A stretch of DNA of 64,000 bases from Alteromonas oceanisediminis (GTDB lineage: Bacteria; Pseudomonadota; Gammaproteobacteria; Enterobacterales; Alteromonadaceae): contig NZ_JAHCTA010000001.1 in NCBI RefSeq assembly GCF_018474025.1, forward strand, positions 620,001-684,000, given 5' to 3'. The position numbers and the translations under genes were made by a program. Positions 7,956 to 16,189 of the stretch are shown in pieces. The notes below the pieces were generated by a model that was given only the letters and a program-made list of their open reading frames with translations, was not told the DNA's origin and ran no database searches. Numbering within the stretch: the first letter of the stretch is position 1; each line of letters opens with the position of its first letter.

Positions 7956-8136
7956 TAGAGCGTGTTGATCTTTGCGGTACAAATTTTGTTCAATTCTATG
8001 GCTTGCGGCTGAGAAAAGAGGATTGAAGCTTAGTTATTCTAAGTGAATGACGAATGACGAGAGCCCCAAGCCATAGAACTGAACCCTGCGGGCAGCGCTT
8101 GCTGCAAAAATGCACCGCAAAGATCAACACGCTCTA
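7956..8136. mobile_element. MITE-like inverted-repeat element with TA ends
   Basis: A 181-bp imperfect palindrome. The outer arms are a perfect 23-bp inverted repeat: 7956-7978 (TAGAGCGTGTTGATC, then TTTGCGGT) and 8114-8136. A second inner pair, 7989-8005 and 8067-8083 (TTCAxTTCTATGGCTTG), matches at 16 of 17 bases. The centre holds a short hairpin CTTAG-TTATT-CTAAG (8029-8043). There is no transposase gene inside. The arms begin and end with TA, compatible with a TA target duplication as in Tc1/mariner or IS630-type MITEs; this is inference. The element sits between two divergent genes and adds false N-terminal codons to both. Confidence 0.7.
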
Positions 8137-8178
8137 TATATCGACCCGCTAACCAAAATCTTTAGAGAATTTTTACCC

Positions 8179-8490
8179 ATGGATGCACTTTTCCAGCAGC
8201 TCACTGAAAACCTTCAACTTATTTATCGCAAAGCGATTGATGCAGACAAAGCGATCGACGATTTACAGCGTCAGGGCAAGGGGAAGTTCACGACCATTTT
8301 CGACGCAGACAGTGGATTTACCACGCGCGCTAAACGATTCTCGCCGTATATGGAAGAGTTAGCAGTGGATATTCAGGATTTAAAAGCGTTACCACAAGAT
8401 GAGTTGCCAACCGCATTGCCTCCGGTGGTGAAGAAAATTGAATTGATGTTTGTGACACTGAACGATTTCAAAGCCGTCGTTAAAACATAA
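8179..8490 (+). CDS. Conserved-looking small hypothetical protein
   Basis: A 103-residue soluble, mostly helical protein of unknown function. No signal peptide or membrane segment is visible; it is rich in Lys, Asp and Leu with an amphipathic N-terminal helix (MDALFQQLTENLQLIYRKAI). I chose the ATG at 8179. The frame is open back to 8110, but those upstream codons start inside the inverted-repeat element (MHRKDQHAL) and have no ribosome-binding site. The gene ends three bases before the convergent stop of the next gene. I do not recognise the family. Ordinary codon use and a clean start-to-stop reading frame between features make it a likely real gene. Confidence 0.6.
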   Translation: MDALFQQLTENLQLIYRKAIDADKAIDDLQRQGKGKFTTIFDADSGFTTRAKRFSPYMEELAVDIQDLKALPQDELPTALPPVVKKIELMFVTLNDFKAVVKT

Positions 8491-8493
8491 GCA

Positions 8494-9798
8494 TCACTGT
8501 GCGCGTAGATCATCGTATAGCGGCACAGCATCCACACGCGCTTGAACCCGCTCAACTTCAGCAAGATAAGCCGCGCTGTTAACATTGGTAAAACGTTCGA
8601 CAAATTCTGCCTTACTGTAGCCTTCACTCAACCCATCAATGCGTGGGAAGAATAGTGATTCATCAGCATTTTCTGCCAGACGCTGTTGAATATCTGCTGC
8701 ATAACGCGGATCGATCGCCATCTTAGCCAATTTTACACCGGCCAGATCAGCGGCTAAATCGACAAAGCTGTACCCGCTGCCGCCTAATACCCGATCCATC
8801 AGCTCTTTAAACTCGCCTATCGCATTGGTTAAGCCTTGCTCAGACAAAAGTTTTAAGCCCGCTGAAATAATAAAATGTTGGCTTAAATCTTTGCGATCAG
8901 CCAACACAGTAGGATGCGGCGGCCGAATAGCACGATCAGGGTCTGGTTGAACGGCACCAACAAGATTGGCAAACCGGTGGTGCCCTGCGAAAATGGTCAA
9001 CGCCAGTAGCGCCGCTTCGTTTTCTTCTACCGCTGTGCGCGTGCCTGTCGACTGAGCTCTGCGCATCACCGCCGATAGATAAATCCCCAGTGAGGGTTGG
9101 GTATTATGGTAAATGGATTTGTCGTCCACAGAAATAATGGCCAAATAACGCAAATACTCCGCAGTGCGCTGGCTAAGCCAGTCATCCTGCTCCACTGACA
9201 AGCCATTTTTGATCATATTGAGTTGGTCCATCAACGCATTTAACGGCTGTAACGAGATGCTCAACTCATCCGTAGTCATTGCCACCTGGGTGACTTGTTC
9301 GTAGGCGAAACTGGCAATATCACTGTTCGTCCACCAGTCGACCAACATGATGATTCCATCGAGGGCCCAGTCGCCGCGCACCGTTAAATCACCGACCACC
9401 AGTTGATCAATATGCACACGATTACCCGGCAGCACAGTTACCCGCACATTGACGTACCGTTCCATCAGGTGACGTGGAAGCTGATACGATAGTTGTAACG
9501 TCGCACTGTACTGCTGTAGCTCAGCATTACCTCTAAACTCAGGTTTTGCGCGTTCAGCAAACGCTAACAAGCTGTCTATTTGCGGTTTAGTGACCGTGAT
9601 TGTGTGTGCGTTGTGGCGATCATGAATGCTGGTTTGCAGTTGGCCCAGTAACGAGGTCACCGACTCCGCTTCATTGAGCCCACTGATGGTTGAGGCACTG
9701 ACAGAGGGCTTGCTGTCAGTTAAAACAAACCACCCCATCATCACAAGAAAAATGACGACTAAAACGATTCCAACAAGAATTTGGGCTAAGCGTTTCAT
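8494..9798 (-). CDS. Hypothetical membrane-anchored protein
   Basis: A 434-residue protein with one N-terminal transmembrane anchor (RLAQILVGIVLVVIFLVMMGWFVL) and a large, probably periplasmic, helical domain. No catalytic motif was recognised. The C-terminal half contains LADRKDLSQHFIISAGLKLLSEQG and YSFVDLAADLAGVKLA, wording seen in uncharacterised Alteromonadales proteins. I chose the ATG at 9798, immediately before the anchor; the frame is open to a TTG at 9846, but the extra residues are polar and would precede the anchor. The gene is divergent from the DUF4239-like gene. Function unknown. Confidence 0.75.
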   Translation of the reverse strand: MKRLAQILVGIVLVVIFLVMMGWFVLTDSKPSVSASTISGLNEAESVTSLLGQLQTSIHDRHNAHTITVTKPQIDSLLAFAERAKPEFRGNAELQQYSATLQLSYQLPRHLMERYVNVRVTVLPGNRVHIDQLVVGDLTVRGDWALDGIIMLVDWWTNSDIASFAYEQVTQVAMTTDELSISLQPLNALMDQLNMIKNGLSVEQDDWLSQRTAEYLRYLAIISVDDKSIYHNTQPSLGIYLSAVMRRAQSTGTRTAVEENEAALLALTIFAGHHRFANLVGAVQPDPDRAIRPPHPTVLADRKDLSQHFIISAGLKLLSEQGLTNAIGEFKELMDRVLGGSGYSFVDLAADLAGVKLAKMAIDPRYAADIQQRLAENADESLFFPRIDGLSEGYSKAEFVERFTNVNSAAYLAEVERVQARVDAVPLYDDLRAQ

Positions 9799-9946
9799 AG
9801 GGTTTTCGGCAGTACTCGATTGCGATAGAGCTGCTCTGCTTGGCAACGCAGCTGATGATAATGAATAACGATCACGTCTAAGTGTTTGATTCGATTATAC
9901 CGATGTTCCACTGTCGATGGTCAAACGTTTTTTATGATCTTTTCGC

Positions 9947-9975
9947 TTGACGCTATTCTCAACCTACGGCAATCT
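9947..9975 (+). promoter_or_regulatory. Predicted sigma70 promoter of the DUF4239-like gene
   Basis: TTGACG (9947-9952), 17-bp spacer, CAATCT (9970-9975), about 40 bp upstream of the GTG start. The -35 match and spacing are good; the -10 is weak. Confidence 0.4.
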
Positions 9976-10015
9976 TGCGCGCTTTTTAACCAAACCATGG
10001 TCGATAGGGATCTGA

Positions 10016-10831
10016 GTGAGTCACGAAATAATGTATGATAAAAACAGTGTAGTGATTGCCGTATTGCTCTTTTTGAGCATGTTACTGGTCAACCAACTGT
10101 GTTACTTGCTGGGCCGCAAATTTCAAGCGACGGACGAAAATGATCAGGTCAAGCCGCAAACCGCTGCAATCCAAGCGGGGATCGTCGGCTTGCTTGCACT
10201 GCTGCTCGGCTTTACCTTTAACATGTCGCTACAGCGCTATGACGCGCGCAGCAACATTGTGATTGAAGAGTCTGGCGCTATTAGTAAAGCGGCCATGCAG
10301 GCTAGTCTTATCAGCCGGGCGAATCAACAGCAGGCGCTGGCGTTGCTTAACGACTATGTTGCATTGCGTATTTCCCTCAGTGAAATCGACTTGTCTGACG
10401 AAGCTGCGCGGCGGGAACTCAGCAAGCGAGTCAGTGCGTTGCAACTGAACCTGACAACGCTCGCTCAGGCAGAGCTTGAAGTGTCTACCCAGCCAGCGGT
10501 TGCGAATGCATTTTTTCAGTCGCTCAGCAATATGATTTATCTGGAAAATAAACGCAATGCGATGCTACGGCTGCATGTGCCTGAGCCGGTGTTGTTTTTG
10601 TTATTTCTGGTATTTATCACCGCCGGAGGCATGCTTGGCTATACCAGTGGGTTGCATCGCAAACGCCCTGCTTTCCCGACCCTACTGATGTCTGGCATGA
10701 TTGTATTGGTGGTGTTTATCGTGGTGGATTTGGATCGCCCCAGACGCGGCCTAATCCAGGTGAATCAGGACAGCCTCACCGATACGCAGGCGCAGATTGT
10801 TGACTACCAGACATTGCTGACGCGCGGGTGA
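10016..10831 (+). CDS. DUF4239 (bestrophin-like) family membrane protein
   Basis: A 271-residue integral membrane protein with about four transmembrane segments: two near the N-terminus (VVIAVLLFLSMLLVNQLCYLL; GIVGLLALLLGFTFNMSL) and two near the C-terminus (PVLFLLFLVFITAGGMLGY; LLMSGMIVLVVFIVVDL). A helical soluble part lies between them. GLLALLLGFTF.MSL.RYD.R is the hallmark of the DUF4239 family, described as bestrophin-like, whose function is not established; ion conduction is only a suggestion. The GTG at 10016 has TAGGGA seven bases upstream and is preferred over the ATG at 10031. Divergent from the 8494-9798 gene. Confidence 0.8.
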   Translation: MSHEIMYDKNSVVIAVLLFLSMLLVNQLCYLLGRKFQATDENDQVKPQTAAIQAGIVGLLALLLGFTFNMSLQRYDARSNIVIEESGAISKAAMQASLISRANQQQALALLNDYVALRISLSEIDLSDEAARRELSKRVSALQLNLTTLAQAELEVSTQPAVANAFFQSLSNMIYLENKRNAMLRLHVPEPVLFLLFLVFITAGGMLGYTSGLHRKRPAFPTLLMSGMIVLVVFIVVDLDRPRRGLIQVNQDSLTDTQAQIVDYQTLLTRG

Positions 10832-11058
10832 TTGGAGGAACCCGCGTGACAAACTGACTCCTAGTATGTTGATTCGTGCCTGTCGAGAGCCCTTCTTCGT
10901 AAGTCAGTATAAAGCTCGCACCGTGAGCGTGGTATCAAATCTTCTGATCCTTTATGGATTTGACCGGTCAAGAAACTCACGAGAAATTAGCCGTCATCGC
11001 GTAATTGGTCTACTCTCATTCAATTAGGATAGGACACAACAACTCGGAAAGTACGGCA

Positions 11059-11472
11059 ATGCACATGGACTCAATCAAACTCATTTCTTTGGTCTCATTT
11101 TGTTTATTGTCGACGCCTGGTCAAGCATACTGTCTTCATTACAACGTCACAGTTTCAGTGAATACGTATTGTCAGTTAGGCTTTCGTGTGCACAATCTAA
11201 CGCTTTCTCATTATGGTATGGAAGCCATTGACCGCCACATGACCAATCGACATGAAGTTCAAAATGATTTTCTTGAGAGAATTCTCCCCGTTGAGCATGC
11301 GACGAAGATTAGATGTGTGCTCAATGGCAACCGTGAACTGATTTCAGCGGAGATATTTTCTAAAGATCCCCTAGGCTTTAAACATGACGATACAGCAGAA
11401 GTCTTGACGGTAAAAGATGGCCGGTTGCCGAAGCAGTTTACACACGACGTCGGCTTTAATATTTGCTACTGA
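11059..11472 (+). CDS. Small secreted hypothetical protein
   Basis: A 137-residue protein with a signal peptide (MHMDSIKLISLVSFCLLSTPGQA, cleavage before YC). The mature part has five cysteines counting the first one after the signal (Tyr-Cys, Tyr-Cys, Arg-Cys, Ile-Cys), which suggests disulfides in the periplasm. No family was recognised. The ATG at 11059 is the first sensible start; an in-frame TTG at 11005 would add a polar leader ahead of the signal peptide. The gene stands alone between the DUF4239-like gene and the convergent parE, and its base composition is more AT-rich than its neighbours by eye. That fits a recently gained or fast-evolving gene. Confidence 0.55.
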   Translation: MHMDSIKLISLVSFCLLSTPGQAYCLHYNVTVSVNTYCQLGFRVHNLTLSHYGMEAIDRHMTNRHEVQNDFLERILPVEHATKIRCVLNGNRELISAEIFSKDPLGFKHDDTAEVLTVKDGRLPKQFTHDVGFNICY

Positions 11473-11590
11473 GCATCAACACCCACACAAGCGATATTTT
11501 TACACCAATACAGCTGAAAGACAGTCGGGACCATTGCGTACGCTAACCTTCGAGCTTCCAGCGGTGCTCGCGGCAGATGCGATACCAACA

Positions 11591-13483
11591 CTACACCACT
11601 TCCGCTAGATTGCCTTTTGACTCAAGCCACTGACGTCTGTCTGGTGAACGCTTCTTCGCCAGTAACATGTCCATCAGTTCAAGCATGCCCTCAGCGTCAT
11701 CAATGGTAAGTTGAACTAAGCGCCGAGTGTTTGGATCCATGGTGGTTTCACGCAGCTGCAATGGGTTCATTTCGCCCAACCCTTTGAAACGTTGTACATT
11801 CACTTTTCCGCGCTTTTTCTCAGCTTCTATGCGATCAAGTATGCCCTGCTTCTCACTTTCATCGAGGGCGTAATACACTTCTTTCCCCACATCGATACGA
11901 AACAAGGGGGGCATGGCGACATACACGTGCCCTTGATCAACCAGTGAACGAAAGTGCCGTACAAACAGGGCGCATAAGAGGGTAGCAATGTGCAAGCCGT
12001 CGGAGTCCGCATCTGCCAAAATACAGATTTTACCGTAACGTAGCCCCGTTAAATCGGCGGTGTCAGGATCAATACCCAGCGCCACTGAAATGTCGTGAAT
12101 TTCCTGCGATGCCAGCACCTGTGAGGAATCTACTTCCCAACTGTTAAGAATTTTACCGCGCAGGGGCATGATGGCTTGAAACTCACGATCACGCGCTTGC
12201 TTGGCAGAGCCGCCCGCTGAATCACCCTCAACTAAGAACAGCTCTGAGCGATTGATATCTTGCGATGAACAATCGGTAAGCTTACCCGGTAGCGCAGGCC
12301 CTTGTGTGACTTTTTTACGCGCGACTTTTTTGATTTGGCGTAAACGTCGTTGCGCGTTGCTGATACACAGCTCAGCCAGTAGTTCTGCCACGTCAGTATG
12401 TTGATTGAGCCACAGGCTAAAAGCGTCTTTCACTACGCCTGATACAAAAGCCGATGCCTGACGGGAAGACAATCGCTCTTTGGTTTGCCCAGCAAATTGC
12501 GGATCCTGCATCTTAGTTGAGAGGATATAACTGCATCTGTCCCACACGTCTTCTGGGGTCAATTTAACGCCACGCGGCATCAAGTTACGGAACTCACAAA
12601 ACTCACGCATCGATTCCAACAAGCCTTGGCGCAAACCATTTACGTGTGTACCACCCTGTGTGGTAGGGATCAGGTTAACGTAGCTTTCCGTGACCATTTC
12701 GCCACCTTCAGGCAACCACATCACAGCCCAGTCGGCTTGCTCTGTCGACGCAGAAAACGTGCCTACGAAGGGCGCATCTTCAGGCAGGGTGATCGCATCG
12801 GCCAGCGAGTCGGTAAGATAGTCGCGCAGGCCGTCTTCAAAATACCACTCATGACTTTCTACATTAACTTTGTCATCAAAACGAATACGCAGCCCCGGAC
12901 AAAGAACGGCTTTGGCGCGCAAAATATGGCGCAGTTTAGTTGCTGAAAACTTTGCTGAATCAAAATACTGAGGATCAGGCCAAAAGTGTACCCGGGTACC
13001 CGTATTGCGGCGACCACAGCTATCAATCACACGTAAATCTTCAATTTTATCGCCGTTAGCAAACACAATCTGGTAGACATTACTGTCACGACGGATAGTC
13101 ACTTCAACGCGGGTTGATAAGGCATTGACCACCGAGATACCCACGCCGTGCAAGCCGCCGGAAAACGCATAGTTCTTATTGGAGAACTTTCCACCGGCAT
13201 GCAGCTTGGTCATGATCAGTTCCACACCGGATATCCCTTCTTCGGGGTGAATATCAACCGGCATCCCGCGTCCGTCATCAATCACTTCCAGAGAATGGTC
13301 ACTGTGCAAAGTAATTTTGATGCTGGATGCATGCCCCGCCATCGCTTCATCCACACTGTTGTCAATAACCTCTTGACTCAGATGATTAGGGCGCGTGGTG
13401 TCGGTGTACATACCGGGGCGGCGTTTTACCGGATCAAGGCCGTTGAGTACCTCTATAGCATCCGCATTATATTGATTCGACAT
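11591..13483 (-). CDS. parE: DNA topoisomerase IV subunit B
   Basis: At 630 residues this is the ATPase subunit of topoisomerase IV, which with ParC decatenates daughter chromosomes. The GHKL ATPase is shown by the N box EVIDNSVDEAMAG, DDGRGMPVD and the glycine motif GLHGVGISVVNALS. The TOPRIM domain shows LVEGDSAGGSAKQARDR and ADADSDGLH. The C-terminal part (VQRFKGLGEMNP, TTMDPNTRR) is that of ParE rather than GyrB, which carries an extra insert. It is the last gene of the conserved nudF-yqiB-cpdA-yqiA-parE row, 91 bp after yqiA. Convergent with the small secreted protein gene; no clear terminator was seen after it. Confidence 0.97.
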   Translation of the reverse strand: MSNQYNADAIEVLNGLDPVKRRPGMYTDTTRPNHLSQEVIDNSVDEAMAGHASSIKITLHSDHSLEVIDDGRGMPVDIHPEEGISGVELIMTKLHAGGKFSNKNYAFSGGLHGVGISVVNALSTRVEVTIRRDSNVYQIVFANGDKIEDLRVIDSCGRRNTGTRVHFWPDPQYFDSAKFSATKLRHILRAKAVLCPGLRIRFDDKVNVESHEWYFEDGLRDYLTDSLADAITLPEDAPFVGTFSASTEQADWAVMWLPEGGEMVTESYVNLIPTTQGGTHVNGLRQGLLESMREFCEFRNLMPRGVKLTPEDVWDRCSYILSTKMQDPQFAGQTKERLSSRQASAFVSGVVKDAFSLWLNQHTDVAELLAELCISNAQRRLRQIKKVARKKVTQGPALPGKLTDCSSQDINRSELFLVEGDSAGGSAKQARDREFQAIMPLRGKILNSWEVDSSQVLASQEIHDISVALGIDPDTADLTGLRYGKICILADADSDGLHIATLLCALFVRHFRSLVDQGHVYVAMPPLFRIDVGKEVYYALDESEKQGILDRIEAEKKRGKVNVQRFKGLGEMNPLQLRETTMDPNTRRLVQLTIDDAEGMLELMDMLLAKKRSPDRRQWLESKGNLAEVV

Positions 13484-13574
13484 GTTAATATTATTCTCTG
13501 TTAGGCCTGCGCCAGCGTATCGATCGCATATAGGTGCTTGATGTTAGCAAGCTGTGTTTTGAAGGGCAATTGCG

Positions 13575-14165
13575 CTATACACGCAAGAACTCGAATATCG
13601 CTTTCAGGTGGCGGTCGAATTTAATGAAGCTATGATCGCCTCCCTCTTCCACCACCAGGGTGGCCCCCTCGTAGCGTTTCACTGCGCGCCGGTAATCAAG
13701 TACCTCATCGCCCGTTTGCAAAAAAACAGAAAAACATTCTGGGTCGCGTATTTTTGATGACTCCAGCGCGCGCAATTGTGCAATATGCTGCGTATCAATA
13801 CTGAACGATTCCTGAGTGTAAGGGTTCACGTGCTCGCCAATGTAGTTCTGCATCAGGGTGTACGGCGCGACGGCTGGGTTGATCAGCACTGCTTTTCCGC
13901 CGAACTGTTCCACCAGCCAGGTGCTTAAAAATCCGCCCATGGAACTGCCAATACAACGCAAAACATAGCCTTGGTCAATCACCTGTTGTTGCACTAGCCT
14001 TTGCAGAAAGGGTACAGCTTCGCTGATGGTGTTGGGGATCTGCGGCGTGATCAGTGCGATGTCGGGTAAGTGAAGAGCAGCGTACTGAGCAGCTTGCTGT
14101 GCTTTCACCGACTGTGGTGAGCTTAAAAATCCGTGCAGGTAGACTATGGGTGTCATAGGCCTCAT
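13575..14165 (-). CDS. yqiA: YqiA-family esterase
   Basis: A 196-residue alpha/beta hydrolase of the YqiA/YcfP family. It shows the oxyanion region VYLHGFLSSPQS, the nucleophile elbow GSSMGGF with the catalytic Ser, an acid in TGDEVLDYRRA and the catalytic His in GGDHSFIKFD. E. coli YqiA has esterase activity on short acyl and palmitoyl-CoA-type substrates; its natural role is unclear. The ATG at 14165 overlaps the cpdA stop by 4 bp (ATGA), so translation is coupled. A second ATG three codons downstream (14156) is also possible. Its place between cpdA and parE is the same as in E. coli. Confidence 0.93.
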   Translation of the reverse strand: MRPMTPIVYLHGFLSSPQSVKAQQAAQYAALHLPDIALITPQIPNTISEAVPFLQRLVQQQVIDQGYVLRCIGSSMGGFLSTWLVEQFGGKAVLINPAVAPYTLMQNYIGEHVNPYTQESFSIDTQHIAQLRALESSKIRDPECFSVFLQTGDEVLDYRRAVKRYEGATLVVEEGGDHSFIKFDRHLKAIFEFLRV

Positions 14166-15022
14166 CTTTTCTGTGCATCTGAAATAGTCGGGCTGTCAGC
14201 GAGATAGTGTACGGACGTGTGCAACTGCCCCCCATCACTTAACTCTATAAGCCGAAAGCCGGGTGTTTGTGCAGCAACGCTAAAGTGTGCGGTGTTTCCC
14301 CACTGCCAACAACTACTCGGACAGGCATACAGACGACAGACATCGCCATTGGGCCTGCTGTGCTGCTGCACGCGAGCCGTATGCACATGACCATGAACCA
14401 CGGCTTGCACACCCTCGGATTGCTCAATCAAATGCAGTAGTTGCTCAGGGTTGTCCAATCGATGTTTATCCATCCATTCATTGGCCGGATACAGCGGGTG
14501 ATGGATTGCCATCAAATGATACTGGTTCGAACCGGCTGTTTCTACTAACCGATTCCGACATTGACCTATGCCTGTTTCAGTCAAACTGCCGCGCGCCCCT
14601 GCAAATGTACTGGGCAGGCAATGCAGATGCCAGTTGGCAGGCAAAGCATGATACTGATACGCCGTAAATGGCTGCCAATCTGCAGGCCAGTGCACCGGAG
14701 AATCATGATTCCCGGCCAGTGTGAACAATACAGCCTCAATCTCAGCGGCTTGCCACAGCGATTGAAAATGGCGATAACTCTGTGCGCTACCGTCACCGGA
14801 AATGTCACCGGTACACAATACGGCGTCCACCTGATACCCACCAATAGCCGAAAATACAGCAGCAAGAGCATCATAGGGATTAATGTCGTTATACCCGCAC
14901 TTGTCACGCTCAGCAAACAGATGGCAATCACTCAGCTGCGCGATGACATATGGCGGCTTATGTTTGACCACTAAGCGCCTGACACTGACGCTTGACGATG
15001 ACTCAAACAGAAGGTCAGCCAT
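14162..15022 (-). CDS. cpdA: 3',5'-cyclic-AMP phosphodiesterase
   Basis: A 286-residue class III cyclic nucleotide phosphodiesterase of the calcineurin-like fold that hydrolyses cAMP to AMP. The metal-binding motifs are all present in order: QLSDCHLF (D.H), CTGDISGDG (GD), AGNHDSP (GNHD), IHHPLYP (H) and VHGHVHT (GHxH). It overlaps yqiB by 52 bp and yqiA by 4 bp, so it is embedded in a translationally coupled operon with nudF upstream. Lowering cAMP would oppose CRP-dependent transcription. The N-terminus before residue 28 is longer than strictly needed; later starts cannot be excluded. Confidence 0.95.
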   Translation of the reverse strand: MADLLFESSSSVSVRRLVVKHKPPYVIAQLSDCHLFAERDKCGYNDINPYDALAAVFSAIGGYQVDAVLCTGDISGDGSAQSYRHFQSLWQAAEIEAVLFTLAGNHDSPVHWPADWQPFTAYQYHALPANWHLHCLPSTFAGARGSLTETGIGQCRNRLVETAGSNQYHLMAIHHPLYPANEWMDKHRLDNPEQLLHLIEQSEGVQAVVHGHVHTARVQQHSRPNGDVCRLYACPSSCWQWGNTAHFSVAAQTPGFRLIELSDGGQLHTSVHYLADSPTISDAQKR

Positions 15023-15408
15023 TCGGCTAAAAACCGATTAACCATTTGCTTTTCATTCCGCTGATGCATGCCACGGTTTGGGTATTCGTAAGACGGGTCC
15101 AATGCACCAACTCGTTGACTGGTCAACACTTCTGCGACATTAGCATCATGATACAGTCTGACTTCCATGGCGGGTTGCAAAAACGCCGGACTGTTAGACT
15201 GCACCTGACGCATTTCCAGCGTACTGGTAAAACGTGCCGAATCGAGTATGCGAATACGAAAGCGCAACTTCTCACCGGCACTAAACACATACTCCAGTCG
15301 CTCGGTGTCGACATCCGGTAGCAGTCGCATTAGTTTGGCATAGTTTGCTTCGCATACTGCCAAAATCGACGGTAAATGAGGCACGTATTTGCGTTTATTC
15401 AGCATCAC
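14971..15408 (-). CDS. yqiB: DUF1249 protein YqiB
   Basis: A 145-residue soluble protein of the DUF1249 family, recognised by KYVPHLPSILAVCEANYAKLMRLLP at the start, by VRLYHDANVAEV and by YEYPNRGMHQRNEKQMVNRFLAEWL near the end. The function is unknown; the gene is conserved between nudF and cpdA in many gammaproteobacteria, as here. It overlaps nudF by 14 bp and cpdA by 52 bp, so it must be co-translated from one message. There is no signal peptide or membrane segment. Confidence 0.92.
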   Translation of the reverse strand: MMLNKRKYVPHLPSILAVCEANYAKLMRLLPDVDTERLEYVFSAGEKLRFRIRILDSARFTSTLEMRQVQSNSPAFLQPAMEVRLYHDANVAEVLTSQRVGALDPSYEYPNRGMHQRNEKQMVNRFLAEWLTFCLSHRQASVSGA

Positions 15409-16099
15409 TGTTTTGCCACTGGCGCATTAGGCGAGACTTATTTAAAAAGAACCACTGCAAAGCCACCATCGCGGCTGCATTATCGATTATACCGTCGTCA
15501 AGCCACTGTCGTGCTTCTGACTCTTTCACTCTGTGTACCAATATATCCTCGGCTTCGTTGTCTAATCCGTGCACACCCTTTGCCGTGGCAGCGTCTACAC
15601 ATGCCATGTAGATGTGCATTCTTTCTGTGGTACCGCCAGGGCTAGCCAAATAAGTGCAGGCTTTGGTGAGCTGGGTGATCTCAATACCGGCTTCTTCCTG
15701 TGATTCGCGTACGCACACTGCACGCTCTTCTTCGCCAGGGTCTATAATGCCGGCGATAATTTCAATCAGCCACGGCCGGTCACTGGTGGCCAGTGCGCCA
15801 ATGCGTACTTGCTCGATTAATATGAATTCTGCGCGAATAGGATCATAAGGCAATACGCCTACCGCGTGCCCACGCTCAAAAATTTCGCGCGCTACCGGCT
15901 CGCTCCACCCGCCGCCATACAAGCGGTGTTCGAACTGATATTTCACCATTTTAAAATAGCCATCATAGAGTGGCGATTTTTCAAGCTGGCGGATATCTTG
16001 TCGTGAAAACCGTTGAATCTGTCGTTTAATGTCGTTCAAATCCGAGTTACCTATAGGAATACGCACCCATTTCTCATATTCTGTTACACTTCGTAGCAA
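15395..16099 (-). CDS. nudF: ADP-ribose diphosphatase NudF
   Basis: A Nudix hydrolase that splits ADP-ribose into AMP and ribose 5-phosphate. The Nudix box is intact (GIIDPGEEERAVCV-RESQEEAGI), preceded by EIFERGHAVGVLPYDP and ILIEQVRIGA and followed by ASPGGTTERM. That is the ADP-ribose pyrophosphatase pattern of E. coli NudF. The longest frame (234 residues) begins at a TTG at 16099. Homology begins only around FSRQDI, so a start at the in-frame GTG or TTG about 11 or 20 codons later is equally possible. First gene of the nudF-yqiB-cpdA-yqiA-parE operon and divergent from tolC. Confidence 0.92.
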   Translation of the reverse strand: MLRSVTEYEKWVRIPIGNSDLNDIKRQIQRFSRQDIRQLEKSPLYDGYFKMVKYQFEHRLYGGGWSEPVAREIFERGHAVGVLPYDPIRAEFILIEQVRIGALATSDRPWLIEIIAGIIDPGEEERAVCVRESQEEAGIEITQLTKACTYLASPGGTTERMHIYMACVDAATAKGVHGLDNEAEDILVHRVKESEARQWLDDGIIDNAAAMVALQWFFLNKSRLMRQWQNSDAE

Positions 16100-16130
16100 A
16101 GTGTTACGACTATTTAATGTTTTACGGTGC

Positions 16131-16159
16131 TTGAATTACGTAGACTCGTAAGCATATAT
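16131..16159 (+). promoter_or_regulatory. Predicted sigma70 promoter of tolC
   Basis: TTGAAT (16131-16136), 17-bp spacer, ATATAT (16154-16159), about 30 bp before the ATG, leaving a short leader with AAGG as ribosome-binding site. Confidence 0.5.
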
Positions 16160-16189
16160 CAGAACTCCCGAAACCTCTAAGGCGCATAC

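Noticed and set aside
10832-11058. GGAGG at 10833 followed by GTG, suggesting a small gene
   Set aside because: The frame from that GTG stops after three codons; the 227-bp gap shows no supportable feature.
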